From NCBI RefSeq assembly GCF_001685355.1, contig NZ_CP016438.1, forward strand, positions 9,734,001-9,798,000: a stretch of DNA of 64,000 nt. The letters run 5' to 3'. Origin of the DNA: Streptomyces lincolnensis. GTDB taxonomy: Bacteria; Actinomycetota; Actinomycetes; Streptomycetales; Streptomycetaceae. Numbering within the stretch: the first letter of the stretch is position 1; each line of letters begins with the position of its first letter. Positions 17,080 through 26,634 of this stretch are shown here, in pieces. The notes beneath the pieces were generated by a model. It made no database searches. It worked only from the letters and a program-made list of their open reading frames with translations, and was not told the DNA's origin. The translations under genes and the position numbers were made by a program.

Positions 17080-19275
17080 GTGAAGCAGGTTGTACAGAAC
17101 TACAAGAGCGGCGAGCTGGCGGTGCTGGACGTGCCGGTGCCGGGGTGCAAGCCGGGCGGTGTGCTGGTCCGCAGCGCCTACTCGCTGATCTCCACCGGGA
17201 CCGAGCTGATGAAGGTGTCCGAGGCCGGCATGTCGATGCTGGGCAAGGCCCGTTCCCGTCCGGACCAGGTGGCCAAGGTCATGCAGAGCGTGGCCACCAA
17301 CGGGGTGCCCGCCACGTATCGCAAGGTGATGGGCAAGCTGGACTCCTACACACCGCTGGGCTATTCGCTGTGCGGGGTGGTCGAGCAGGTCGGCACCGGC
17401 ATCGACGACGTGAAGGTCGGCGACCTCGTGGCCTGCGCCGGCAACGAGCACGCGCTGCACGCCGAGCTGAACTGGGTGCCGAAGAACCTCTACGCCCCGG
17501 TCCCGGACGGCCTCGCGCCGCGGCACGCGGCCTTCGGCACCGTCGGGGCGATCGCGATGCAGGGCGTGCGCCGCGGCGAGCCGCAACTCGGCGACGTGGC
17601 ACTGGTCATCGGCCTCGGGCTGATCGGGCAACTGGTGGTGCAGCTCCTCACCGCTTCCGGTGCCCGCGTCGTCGGCGTCGACCCCGACCCGGCGCGGTGC
17701 GAGCTCGCCGAGCGTCTGGGCGCCGCGGCCTGCGGCGATCCCGCCTCCGAGGCAGTGGAGGCCGCCGTCGCCGACCTGACCAGCGGCCACGGTGTGGACC
17801 AGGTGTACCTGGCCGCCGGCGGCGGCAGCAACCAGCCCGTCGAGCTGGCCGCCCGGCTCTGCCGGGACCGCGGCCGGGTCGTCGACATAGGCAAGTGCCG
17901 CCTGGACCTGCCGTGGAACGCGTACTACGAGAAGGAACTCGACGTCCGGTTCTCCCGCAGCTACGGCCCCGGGCGCTACGACCCGGAATACGAACTGGAG
18001 GGACGGGACTACCCGATCGGCTACGTGCGCTGGACCGAGCGCCGCAACCTGGCGTGCTTCCTCGATCTCACGGCCCGCGGCCGCGTCGACGTGGAGCCCC
18101 TGGTCTCCCACGTCGCCGACTTCGACGACGCCGTCGAGACGTATCAGCGCCTGAAGGACGGCGATCTGAAGGCCGTCGCCGTGCTGTTCCGCTACCCCGA
18201 GCAGACGGCCGACGAGGCCGAGGCGAAGGCCCCGACGGTCGCCGTGCCCGCGGTGAACGTGAAGCCGGCTCCGGCCCGGCCCGCCAGGACACCGGTGCGC
18301 CTCGCGTTCGTCGGCGCGGGAAACTACGCCACCTCGATGCTGCTGCCGCACCTGGCACAGCGCGACGGCGTCGAGTTGTCGGCCGTCGTCACCACGACGG
18401 CGCTGTCCGCGGCCAACGCGCAGCGCAAGTTCGGCTTCACCGAGGCGACCACCGACCTCGACGCCGTACTCGGCGACAAGTCCATCGACGCGGTGTTCGT
18501 GGTCACCCGCCACAGCTCGCACGCCGAACTGACCCGTCAGGCCCTTCTCGCCGGCAAGGCGGTGTTCGTGGAGAAGCCGCTGGCCCTCACCGAGGACGAG
18601 CTGGCCGGGGTGCTCGCCACGGTGGAGGAGTCCGGCAACGACCGGATACAGGTGGGCTTCAACCGCCGGTTCTCGCCACTGCTGCGGGAGGCCAAACAGC
18701 GGTTCGGCGCCCGGACCGGTCCGGCGAGCCTGCGCTACCTGGTCAACGCGGGCCGGCTCCAGCACGGCAGCTGGTACCTCCAACAGGGCACCGAGGGATC
18801 GCGGTTCGCCGGCGAGGGCGGGCACTTCATCGACACGGCGAGCTGGCTGCTCGACGCCGACCCGGTATCGGTGTACGCGGTGGCCGCCTCCGGCACCGAG
18901 GACCTTCAGGTCGTCCTGCGCTACCCGGACGGGTCCACCGCCACCATCAGCTACGTCACCACCGGCGCGCCCGGCTTCCCCAAGGAGACGCTGGACCTGG
19001 TCGCGGACGGAAAGGTGCTGCGGCTCGACGACTTCGTCCGAGCGTCGCTGTATGCGGACGGCGGGGCCGGCGGCAAGCGGTGGGTGAGTTCGCGGCTGCC
19101 CAAGGCCCGGGACAAGGGCCAGAACGCCGAACTGGCCGCGTTCGTCAAGGCCGTGCGGACCGGCGGGCCGATGCCGGTGCCGCTCGCGTCGCTGGCCGCC
19201 ACCACGGCGGCCACCCTCGCCGTGCGGACCGCCCTCACGGGCGGCGCGCCGGTGACGCTGGCGAGGCCCCGATGA
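17080..19275 (+). CDS. Bi-domain oxidoreductase: zinc-type dehydrogenase fused to Gfo/Idh/MocA dehydrogenase
   Basis: A 731-residue fusion. Residues 1 to about 380 form a medium-chain alcohol dehydrogenase-like domain with its NAD site at VIGLGLIGQLVVQLL. After a proline/alanine linker, residues from about 405 form a Gfo/Idh/MocA domain (RLAFVGAGNYATSM, and the conserved EKPLALTEDEL). Such fusions recur next to heparinase-like genes in O-antigen and exopolysaccharide loci, and probably act on a nucleotide sugar or its keto form, but the reaction is not established. GTG 17080 follows AGAGGAGTACGG. Its end overlaps the heparinase-like gene by four bases, so the two are co-translated. Confidence 0.85.
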   Translation: MKQVVQNYKSGELAVLDVPVPGCKPGGVLVRSAYSLISTGTELMKVSEAGMSMLGKARSRPDQVAKVMQSVATNGVPATYRKVMGKLDSYTPLGYSLCGVVEQVGTGIDDVKVGDLVACAGNEHALHAELNWVPKNLYAPVPDGLAPRHAAFGTVGAIAMQGVRRGEPQLGDVALVIGLGLIGQLVVQLLTASGARVVGVDPDPARCELAERLGAAACGDPASEAVEAAVADLTSGHGVDQVYLAAGGGSNQPVELAARLCRDRGRVVDIGKCRLDLPWNAYYEKELDVRFSRSYGPGRYDPEYELEGRDYPIGYVRWTERRNLACFLDLTARGRVDVEPLVSHVADFDDAVETYQRLKDGDLKAVAVLFRYPEQTADEAEAKAPTVAVPAVNVKPAPARPARTPVRLAFVGAGNYATSMLLPHLAQRDGVELSAVVTTTALSAANAQRKFGFTEATTDLDAVLGDKSIDAVFVVTRHSSHAELTRQALLAGKAVFVEKPLALTEDELAGVLATVEESGNDRIQVGFNRRFSPLLREAKQRFGARTGPASLRYLVNAGRLQHGSWYLQQGTEGSRFAGEGGHFIDTASWLLDADPVSVYAVAASGTEDLQVVLRYPDGSTATISYVTTGAPGFPKETLDLVADGKVLRLDDFVRASLYADGGAGGKRWVSSRLPKARDKGQNAELAAFVKAVRTGGPMPVPLASLAATTAATLAVRTALTGGAPVTLARPR

Positions 19276-21224
19276 CCATGAGCGCGGGCTGGTACCTGCG
19301 GCGGCTGTCCCGGATGGGACCGGGCGAGGTCGCGGGCCGGGCGGGCGACGCGGTGCGCAGACGGCGCTGGCGCTCGGCACGGCCCAACTGCCCGAGCGTG
19401 ACCGGCGCCCGGTTCACCTCAGTCCTGCCCACCGGGACGATCGCCGCGATACCCCCGGACGCCGCGAAACGTCTCATCGCCGAGGCGGACCGGCTGATGT
19501 ACGGGCACGCCGAGTACTTCGGGGTGGTCCGCGACGACCTGACCGACCCGGACTGGTGGTACGACCCGAAGACCGGGCGCCGGGCTCCGTGGGGCTACGC
19601 CTTCGACGTGCCGTACCGCGACGAGGACATGGTCGGGGACATCAAGCAGATCTGGGAGCTGTCCCGGCACCAGTATCTGACCGTGCTCGCCGCCGCCTAC
19701 GCGATCACCGGGAACGAGCGGTACGCCGAGCGCGTGGCCGAGCACCTGCGCTCGTGGTGGGCGGCCAACGCACCGCTGCACGGAGTGCACTGGATCAGCG
19801 GCATCGAGCTGGGCATCCGGCTGCTGTCCTGGGTGTGGATCCGCCGGCTGCTCGACGGCTGGCCGGGCGCGGCCGAGCTGTTCGAGGACAACCCGGTGGC
19901 GCTGAACCAGATCTGGCACCACCAGCGCTGGCTGGCCGCCTTCCCCAGCCGGGGGTCCTCGCAGAACAACCACGTCATCGCCGAGACCGCCGGGCAGTTC
20001 GCGGCGGCCTGCGCGTTCGGCTGGTTCCCCGACTCTCAGCGGTGGCGGGCCGACGCGCTGCGGTCGCTGGACCGGCAGCTGCGCGGCAACACCTTCGCCT
20101 CCGGCCTCAACCGTGAACTGGCCACCGAGTACCACGGGCTGGTGCTGGAACTCGGCCTGGCCGCGGTGGCCGAGGCGGACGCCGCGGAAGTGCCGGTCCC
20201 CGCGTCGACCCGGCTGGTGCTGCTGCGGATGACCGACGCCCTCGCGGCCGTCGTGGACAACCGGCTGCGGCCACCGCGCCAGGGCGACGCGGACGACGGG
20301 CACGGTCTGGTCGTGGACGGCGCGGGCACCGACCGCTGGGCCTCACTGCTGGCCACCGGAGACGCCGTGTTCGGCCGACTGGCCTGGTGGCCGACGGTGA
20401 CCGGCACCGACGTACGCACCCCGCTGCTGGCCGCACTCATCCGGCCGTACACGAAGAACGAAACCCGGCCGGCCGACCGACCGGCCCACTTCGCCGACGC
20501 CGGGCTCACCGTCCTGCGGGGCCCGGGGGAGATCTGGTGCCGCTGCGACGGCGGCCCGCACGGCTTCTTGTCCATCGCCGCGCACGCCCACGCGGACGCG
20601 CTGTCGGTGGAGGTACGCCACGACGGCGTCGACGTGCTCGCCGACCCGGGCACGTACTGCTACCACGGGCAGCCCCAATGGCGGCAGTACTTCAGGTCGA
20701 CGCTCGGCCACAACACCTTGCAACTGGACGGCGATGACCAGTCCGTCTCCGGCGGCCCGTTCCTGTGGACCCGGCATGCCAAGAGCCGGGTCCTGGTCGC
20801 GGACACCTCCGGCAAGGGTGTGGCCCGCTGGTGCGCCGAGCACGACGGCTACCGGCGCTCCGTGCACCGCCGCAGGGTGGAGCTGACGGCCGCGAGCCGG
20901 GAGCTGACGGTGGTCGACGAGATCCGCGGCAGCCACGGCCCGCGCCGGGCCGTGCGGCTGGCGTTCCACCTCGGTCCGGCGATCACCGCGGATCTGGTGG
21001 GGAGCCGGGCGGAACTCACCTGGACCCGGGACGGCGAGGACCGCTCCGCGGTGCTCGATCTGCCCGGGCAGCTGTCCTGGCGGGCCCATCGCGGCGAGAA
21101 CGACCCGCCGCTCGGCTGGTACTCCGCCGGCTTCGGGCGCAAGGAACCCTCCACCACGCTGGTCGGCACCGGCTTCGCCGACGGCACGCAGGGGTTCACC
21201 ACCGTACTCAGGTTCCACGGCTAG
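19272..21224 (+). CDS. Heparinase II/III and alginate-lyase-like protein
   Basis: A 650-residue protein. An N-terminal alpha/alpha-toroid (residues about 120-400; WAANAPLHGVHWISGIELGI and SRGSSQNNHVIAETAGQFAA) precedes a C-terminal beta-sandwich of the heparinase II/III family, with the hallmark AHAHADALSVEV and DPGTYCYHG. This family cleaves uronic-acid polysaccharides by elimination. The putative catalytic Asn-His pair (NNHV) and His of the AHAHAD motif are present. No signal peptide or membrane segment is evident at the N-terminus (MTMSAGWYLRRLSRMG), so it is predicted cytoplasmic and may act on intermediates or as a non-lytic partner of the bi-domain oxidoreductase. ATGA overlap with the previous gene sets the start. 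Confidence 0.8.
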   Translation: MTMSAGWYLRRLSRMGPGEVAGRAGDAVRRRRWRSARPNCPSVTGARFTSVLPTGTIAAIPPDAAKRLIAEADRLMYGHAEYFGVVRDDLTDPDWWYDPKTGRRAPWGYAFDVPYRDEDMVGDIKQIWELSRHQYLTVLAAAYAITGNERYAERVAEHLRSWWAANAPLHGVHWISGIELGIRLLSWVWIRRLLDGWPGAAELFEDNPVALNQIWHHQRWLAAFPSRGSSQNNHVIAETAGQFAAACAFGWFPDSQRWRADALRSLDRQLRGNTFASGLNRELATEYHGLVLELGLAAVAEADAAEVPVPASTRLVLLRMTDALAAVVDNRLRPPRQGDADDGHGLVVDGAGTDRWASLLATGDAVFGRLAWWPTVTGTDVRTPLLAALIRPYTKNETRPADRPAHFADAGLTVLRGPGEIWCRCDGGPHGFLSIAAHAHADALSVEVRHDGVDVLADPGTYCYHGQPQWRQYFRSTLGHNTLQLDGDDQSVSGGPFLWTRHAKSRVLVADTSGKGVARWCAEHDGYRRSVHRRRVELTAASRELTVVDEIRGSHGPRRAVRLAFHLGPAITADLVGSRAELTWTRDGEDRSAVLDLPGQLSWRAHRGENDPPLGWYSAGFGRKEPSTTLVGTGFADGTQGFTTVLRFHG

Positions 21225-21234
21225 GGGGCTGGTG

Positions 21235-22881
21235 ATGGGTCTCCGTGGAAGTCTCGGTGGAAGAAGGCGCGCTCGGAGCGTGCTCTCGGCGTACCGGTGG
21301 GAGGGTCCCGGCGACGGACCGGGCGTACGGGGTGCTTCGGCCTCCGCGCAAGGCCGCTCGGGGATCACCTGGCGACGCTGGGCGTCGCCGGCGGCACCGC
21401 TGGCACTGGCCCTGCTGGCGGTGACCGGCTGCGAGAGCACACCGGCCGCGCGGGCGAAGCCGACCCCTGAGCCGTCGGCCACGCCTGTGGCGCGAGTGTG
21501 CGCCAAGCCCGCCCCCGGGCCGGCGACGGCGCCCGACGGCGCGGTGACGGTCGACCCCGCGGTGGTCGGCGACCTGGCCACGAAAACCAAGAACAGCCCC
21601 CCGAACACCACGTTCTGGCTTCGGCCGGGCAAGCACACGCTCACCCCGGACCGCTACGCCCAGGTCATCCCCAAGGAGGGCAACCGCTACCTCGGCGCTC
21701 CGGGCGCGGTGCTCGACGGCCGCAAGAAGAACCAGTACGCCTTCGGCGGAGCCGCCCGCGACGTCACCATCCGCCACCTGACCGTGCAGGGCTTCGTCGC
21801 TCCGCAGGACCAGGGCGTGGTCAACCACGACTCGGCCGACGGATGGGTGATCGAACACGCGACGATCCAGCACAACTCCGGTGCCGGGCTGATGGCCGGC
21901 GCCCGCCAGCAGGTCCGCGCCAGCTGCCTGCGCGGCAACGGCCAGTACGGCCTGAACGCGTACAAGCCCGGCAACTCCATCAAGGGCCTGGTGATGGAGG
22001 GCAACGAGATCGTCGGCAACAACACCGACGACTGGGAGCGGCGGCGGGAGGGCTGCGGCTGCACCGGAGGCGTCAAGTTCTGGGCCGTCAACGGCGCCGA
22101 CATACGCGGCAACTGGGTGCACGACAACCGGGGAACGGGGTTGTGGGCGGACACCAACAACAACGACTTCCGCATCGAGGACAACGTGCTGGAGGCCAAC
22201 GACGGTGCCGCGCTGATCTACGAGACCAGCTACAACGCGGTCATCCGGGACAACACGATCCGGCGGAACAACTGGGTCGAGGGCCGCGACAAGGCCGAAC
22301 GCGGCGACAGCTTCCCGTTCGCGACCGTCTACGTCTCCGAGTCCGGCGGCGAACCACGGATCCGAGCCCGCACCGACAAGATCGAGATCTATCGGAACGT
22401 GCTGGAGAACAACTGGTCCGGGATCACCCTGTGGGAGAACGCCGACCGGTTCTGCAACAGCCCGGCCAACACCTCCTCCGGCGACTGCACCCTGCTGGTG
22501 CGGGACACCGACCGGTGCGCGCGGCCGGCGATCGCCACCGCACCGCTCTACGCCGACTGCCGGTGGAAGACCCAGCGGGTGGAGATCCACGCCAACCGCT
22601 TCGTGCTGGACAAGTCCGTCGTCAAGTGCACGGAGAAGTGCGACCGCATGGCGCTGCTCGCCAACTACGGCACCTATCCGAAGTGGTCGCCCTACCAGGG
22701 CGAGAAGGTGGCCGAGGCGATCACGCGCGCGCAGCACAACCGCTGGCACGACAACGTCTACGTCGGTCCCTGGACCTTCGTCGCCCAGGACACGAGCCAG
22801 GTGCTCACCTTCAAGGGCTGGCAGGCCAAGCCCTACCAGCAGGACGCGGGCAGCACCCTGGCCCCACGGGCCGGTGGTTGA
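21235..22881 (+). CDS. Secreted right-handed parallel beta-helix lipoprotein
   Basis: A 548-residue protein. A long basic leader is followed by a hydrophobic segment and lipobox (LALLAVTGCES), then a Pro/Ala/Thr-rich linker. The main part has repeated beta-helix rungs (VTIRHLTVQGF, WVIEHATIQHNSGAGL, IEDNVLEANDGAAL, AVIRDNTIRRNNW, IEIYRNVLENNWSGI) of the pectate-lyase or AlgG type. Extra cysteines suggest disulfides outside the cell. It may modify (epimerise or cleave) or bind the polymer made by this locus. ATG 21235 or GTG 21232 are both usable after AGGGGGCTG. The unusually long leader leaves open an internal start nearer the signal sequence. Confidence 0.8.
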   Translation: MGLRGSLGGRRRARSVLSAYRWEGPGDGPGVRGASASAQGRSGITWRRWASPAAPLALALLAVTGCESTPAARAKPTPEPSATPVARVCAKPAPGPATAPDGAVTVDPAVVGDLATKTKNSPPNTTFWLRPGKHTLTPDRYAQVIPKEGNRYLGAPGAVLDGRKKNQYAFGGAARDVTIRHLTVQGFVAPQDQGVVNHDSADGWVIEHATIQHNSGAGLMAGARQQVRASCLRGNGQYGLNAYKPGNSIKGLVMEGNEIVGNNTDDWERRREGCGCTGGVKFWAVNGADIRGNWVHDNRGTGLWADTNNNDFRIEDNVLEANDGAALIYETSYNAVIRDNTIRRNNWVEGRDKAERGDSFPFATVYVSESGGEPRIRARTDKIEIYRNVLENNWSGITLWENADRFCNSPANTSSGDCTLLVRDTDRCARPAIATAPLYADCRWKTQRVEIHANRFVLDKSVVKCTEKCDRMALLANYGTYPKWSPYQGEKVAEAITRAQHNRWHDNVYVGPWTFVAQDTSQVLTFKGWQAKPYQQDAGSTLAPRAGG

Positions 22882-22882
22882 G

Positions 22883-24196
22883 ATGGGCGTCGACCTGCGG
22901 CGCGGCGCGCTGCCGAGCGGACCGGACACGGCGGGCGCACGGCCCGACCCCGGACCGCTCCCCGCCGGCCCACCGAAGATCGTCGGGATCGCCTGGGGGC
23001 TGCTGATCCTCAACACCCTCGGCTCCGCCGGGGCGAAGACCGTCATCCCGCTGCCCCGTTCCCTCATCCAGATGGTCACCATGGGGGCGCTGGCCGCCGC
23101 GTTCGCGCTGGCGCTCGCCGTCAATCTCCGGCCGCGCATCCGCGCCAGCGCCTACCTGCTGCTGCTCACCCTGCTGCTGGTGCCGAGTGTGATCGCCAGC
23201 GCGAACCTGGAGTCCGGGTTCGGAGCGCTCTTCCGCTGCGCCCGACTGGCCCTGTTCGTCGGCACGTTGTGGCTGCTCAGCCGCTGGTGGGACGGCAGCC
23301 TGACGTTCGTCCGCAGCCATATACGGATGTACTTCGCGGTGCTCGGGTCGGTGGCGGCCGGCCTGGTCATCTCACCGGGCGCGGCCCTGCCCGAGCTCTA
23401 CGGCGGGAGGCTGGTCGGCGCACTGTGGCCGCTCACCCCGCCGCAGATCGGACAGTACGCGGCGGTGATCATCGGGCTCACCGTGCTGCTGGTGGTGGGC
23501 CGCCGCACCGACCGGGCCAGTGCGGCGCTGGTCATCGTGCCGTCCCTGGTCCTGCTCGCGCTGACCCACACCCGCACGGCCACGCTCGGCCTGCTCATCG
23601 GGCTGACGCTGGCGATCGGCTCGCTCATCCTGACCAGCGCCGCCGCCCGCCGGTTCTTCGCCTGGGCGGTGCTGTGCGTGACGGTGGCGGCGGTGGGGTT
23701 CGGCTCCGCGTTGCAGGCATGGTTCCTGCGCGGACAGACCCAGGAGTACTTCACCAGCCTCACCGGCCGGGCCAAGGTCTGGGACGCCCTGCTGGCAGAG
23801 CCCCGGACGACCGTGCAGCGACTCTTCGGCACCGGCCTGGGCGACAAGTCCTTCGGGGGACTGCCCATCGACAACAGCTGGCTGGCCGTCTACCACGAGC
23901 AGGGTCTGACCGGCGTCGTCCTGGTGTCGGCCGTCATCGTCGTCCTCGGAGGTGTCGCCCTGCTGCGGCCGCCGTCGGTCCCAAGAGCCTGCGCGATCTT
24001 CCTGATCAGCTACTGCGCTATCGCGTCGTACACCGAGGCCGGGCTCGGCGACGCCTCGCCGTATCTGCTGCATCTGGCCCTGGCCGCCTCACTCCTCGCC
24101 GCACCCGCGGCACCCGCCGTGGCAACGCCCCTGCCGGCGCCCGCGGTTCCCCGACGACGCGTCCCGCGATGGGCCCATGGACCGGAGGTGAGCTGA
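22883..24196 (+). CDS. O-antigen polymerase/ligase-like membrane protein (Wzy candidate)
   Basis: A 437-residue protein with about ten to twelve hydrophobic segments, for example near residues 35-55, 65-85, 95-112, 145-165, 180-205 and 340-365. A hydrophilic extracytoplasmic loop (LRGQTQEYFTSLTGRAKVWD) and FGTGLGDKSFGG resemble the large Wzy/WaaL loop. It should join repeat units on the outer face of the membrane. It is the only polymerase candidate in the locus and sits beside the Wzz-like and Wzx-like genes. ATG 22883 is one base after the previous stop; an overlapping GTG 22874 is the alternative. Confidence 0.75.
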   Translation: MGVDLRRGALPSGPDTAGARPDPGPLPAGPPKIVGIAWGLLILNTLGSAGAKTVIPLPRSLIQMVTMGALAAAFALALAVNLRPRIRASAYLLLLTLLLVPSVIASANLESGFGALFRCARLALFVGTLWLLSRWWDGSLTFVRSHIRMYFAVLGSVAAGLVISPGAALPELYGGRLVGALWPLTPPQIGQYAAVIIGLTVLLVVGRRTDRASAALVIVPSLVLLALTHTRTATLGLLIGLTLAIGSLILTSAAARRFFAWAVLCVTVAAVGFGSALQAWFLRGQTQEYFTSLTGRAKVWDALLAEPRTTVQRLFGTGLGDKSFGGLPIDNSWLAVYHEQGLTGVVLVSAVIVVLGGVALLRPPSVPRACAIFLISYCAIASYTEAGLGDASPYLLHLALAASLLAAPAAPAVATPLPAPAVPRRRVPRWAHGPEVS

Positions 24197-24198
24197 TC

Positions 24199-25398
24199 AT
24201 GCACGTCCTCGTGGTGCACAACCGCTACGCCTCGGCGCAGCCGAGCGGGGAGAACAAGGTCGTCGACCAGGAGGTGGCGCTGCTGCGCGGGGCCGGCCAC
24301 CGGGTCGAGGTGTTCGAGCGGCGCAGCGACGACATCGCCGGCCGGTCCCTCCTCGGCAAGGCCGCGCTGCCGCTGCTGGTGCCGTGGAACCCCTCGGTCC
24401 GCAGGGAGCTCGCCGACCGGCTGCGCACCGACCGGCCGGACGTGGTGCACATCCACAACGTCTTCCCGCTGCTGTCGCCCGCGGTTCTCGCCGCCTGCGC
24501 CGACGCCGGCGTGCCCGCCGTCGCCACCCTGCACAACTACACCCAGGTCTGTCCGCCCGGCACGCTCCAGCGCGACGGACGGCCGTGCACCGAGTGCGTC
24601 GGGTCGTCGCCGCTGCCCGCCGTCCGGCACGGCTGCTACCGGAACTCCCGGCTGGCGACGGTGCCGCTCGCGGTGAGCCTGTCGGTCAACCGGCGGCGCT
24701 GGTGGTCCGGCGTGGAACGGTTCCTGTGCATCTCCGCGGCGCAGCGCGACGTTCTGGTGGGGGCAGACATGCCCGCGGAGCGGCTGGTGGTGAAGCACAA
24801 CTTCGTGCCCGACCCGGGCACGCTCCGCGCCGGCGCCGGCGAGCATCTGCTGTATCTCGGCCGGCTCGCGGAGGCCAAGGGCGTACGGCTGCTGATGGCC
24901 GCGTGGGACGAGATCGCGGCGAGCGGCGGTGTGGGCGTGCCGCTCGTGATCGCCGGTGCGGGGCCGCTGGAGCCGGAGGTGACCGCCTGGGCGGCGGGCC
25001 GGGACGACGTGCGCCACGTCGGCCTGCTGGACCCGGCACAGTGCCGTCAGGCCGTCGCCCGGTCGGTCGCCGTGGTGGCTCCCTCGACGTGGCTGGAGGC
25101 GTTCGGCCTGGTGGTCGTGGAGGCGATGGCGGCGGGAGTCCCGGCCGTCGCCGCCGGTCACGGCGCCTTCGTCGAACTCGTCGAAGACGGGGTGACCGGG
25201 CTGCTGCACCGGCCGGGCGATGCCGCCTCCCTCGCGTCGCGCATCCGCGAGATCGCGGCCGACCAGGACCACAACCGGCAGCTGGGCCAAGCGGCCCGGC
25301 GCCGTTACGACCAGGGCTTCAGCCCGCAAGTCGGGCTGAAGCGACTGGTGGACGAGTACCGCATCGCAATCACTGGTGGAAGCAATGGGGGGCAGTAA
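24199..25398 (+). CDS. Glycosyltransferase family 4 (GT-B fold)
   Basis: A 399-residue GT-B enzyme. The N-terminal half contains VVHNRYASAQPSGENKVVDQ and VVHIHNVFPLLSPAVLA. A cysteine-rich stretch (CPPGTLQRDGRPCTECVG) is typical of one GT4 subgroup. The C-terminal half has YLGRLAEAKGVRLLM, APSTWLEAFGLVVVEAMAAG and a terminal helix. The role is addition of one sugar of the repeat unit. ATG 24199 follows CGGAGGTGAGCTGATC, a strong ribosome binding site. From here on, genes are packed with four-base overlaps or gaps under ten bases up to 35756. Confidence 0.87.
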   Translation: MHVLVVHNRYASAQPSGENKVVDQEVALLRGAGHRVEVFERRSDDIAGRSLLGKAALPLLVPWNPSVRRELADRLRTDRPDVVHIHNVFPLLSPAVLAACADAGVPAVATLHNYTQVCPPGTLQRDGRPCTECVGSSPLPAVRHGCYRNSRLATVPLAVSLSVNRRRWWSGVERFLCISAAQRDVLVGADMPAERLVVKHNFVPDPGTLRAGAGEHLLYLGRLAEAKGVRLLMAAWDEIAASGGVGVPLVIAGAGPLEPEVTAWAAGRDDVRHVGLLDPAQCRQAVARSVAVVAPSTWLEAFGLVVVEAMAAGVPAVAAGHGAFVELVEDGVTGLLHRPGDAASLASRIREIAADQDHNRQLGQAARRRYDQGFSPQVGLKRLVDEYRIAITGGSNGGQ

Positions 25399-26634
25399 AT
25401 GACACGATGCCGACTGTGCGGCTCGGAGGCGCCGGCAAGCGTCGTCGATCTCGGGGCCACACCACCGTGCGAGAGCTTTCTCGCCGCCGACCAACTGGAC
25501 CAGCCGGAGCCGGCGTACCCGCTGCACCTGCGGGTCTGCACCGACTGCTGGCTCGCGCAGATCCCTCCGCTGATCACCCCGGAGGAGACGTTCAAGGAGT
25601 ACGCCTACTTCTCGTCGTACTCGACCTCCTGGGTGGAGCACGCGCGCACCTTCGTCGCCGACGCCGTACAGCGTCTGGCGCTCGGCTCCGACGCCTTCGT
25701 GGTCGAGGTCGCCAGCAACGACGGATACCTGCTGAGGCATGTACTGGACCGGGGGATCCGCTGCCTGGGCATCGAGCCGTCGGTCAACGTCGGCGCCGCG
25801 GCCCGGGACGCGGGTGTGCCCACGCTCACCGAGTTCCTGGACCCGGACACCGGCTCGGCCGTCCGCGCGGAGCACGGCCCGGCCGACCTGGTCGTGGCCA
25901 ACAACGTGTACGCGCACATCCCCGACGTGGTCGGCTTCACCCAGGGACTGCGCGCCCTGGTCGCCGACGACGGCTGGGTCTCCATCGAGGTGCAGCACCT
26001 GCTGACCCTGATCGAGGAGAACCAGTACGACACGATCTACCACGAGCACTTCCAGTACTACACGGTCGCGTCCGCGGCCCGGGCCCTCGCGAGCGGCGGA
26101 CTCACGCTCGTGGACGTCGAGTTGCTGCCCACGCACGGCGGCTCCATCCGGCTGTGGGCCCGGCCGGCCGAGGCCGCCGGCGAACCGACCCGGCGGGTGG
26201 CCGACGTGCTGGCCCGGGAGAAGGCCGCCGGACTCCAGGAGCTGTCCGGGTACACCGAGTTCTCCGCCCGGGTGGCCAAGGTGCGCCGGGACCTGCTGCG
26301 GTTCCTCATCGAGGCGGCCGAGCGCGGCGAGACGGTCGTCGGCTACGGCGCCCCGGGCAAGGGCAACACCCTGCTCAACCACTGCGGCATCCGGCCCGAC
26401 CTGCTCGCGTACACGGTCGACCGCAACCCCTACAAGCACGGCCGGTTCACGCCGGGCACCCGCATCCCGATCCTGCCGCCCGAGCAGATCGCCGCCGACC
26501 GGCCGGACTACGTCCTCGTTCTGCCGTGGAACCTGCGGGCCGAGCTGGTCGAGCAGCTGTCCTACGTGCACGAGTGGGGCGGCCGACTGGTCTTTCCCAT
26601 CCCGGAACTGAGCATTGTCGAGGTCACGCGATGA
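25399..26634 (+). CDS. Sugar C-methyltransferase with N-terminal zinc-binding domain
   Basis: A 411-residue three-domain enzyme of the TylCIII/NovU type. Cysteines 4, 7, 47 and 50 (CRLC and CTDC) form the N-terminal zinc site. The central SAM domain has FVVEVASNDGYLLRHV (usual ExaSNDGxLL motif) and DLVVANNVYAHIPD. YHEHFQYYTV contains the catalytic His region, and the C-terminal domain ends VLVLPWNLRAE. These enzymes add a branching methyl carbon to a 4-keto-6-deoxy nucleotide sugar. The ATG directly follows the previous TAA. It implies a branched deoxysugar in the polymer. Confidence 0.85.
   Translation: MTRCRLCGSEAPASVVDLGATPPCESFLAADQLDQPEPAYPLHLRVCTDCWLAQIPPLITPEETFKEYAYFSSYSTSWVEHARTFVADAVQRLALGSDAFVVEVASNDGYLLRHVLDRGIRCLGIEPSVNVGAAARDAGVPTLTEFLDPDTGSAVRAEHGPADLVVANNVYAHIPDVVGFTQGLRALVADDGWVSIEVQHLLTLIEENQYDTIYHEHFQYYTVASAARALASGGLTLVDVELLPTHGGSIRLWARPAEAAGEPTRRVADVLAREKAAGLQELSGYTEFSARVAKVRRDLLRFLIEAAERGETVVGYGAPGKGNTLLNHCGIRPDLLAYTVDRNPYKHGRFTPGTRIPILPPEQIAADRPDYVLVLPWNLRAELVEQLSYVHEWGGRLVFPIPELSIVEVTR

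Noticed and set aside
24010..26571. An 853-codon open frame on the minus strand
   Set aside because: Opposite the glycosyltransferase and C-methyltransferase genes; composition is that of reversed coding DNA.
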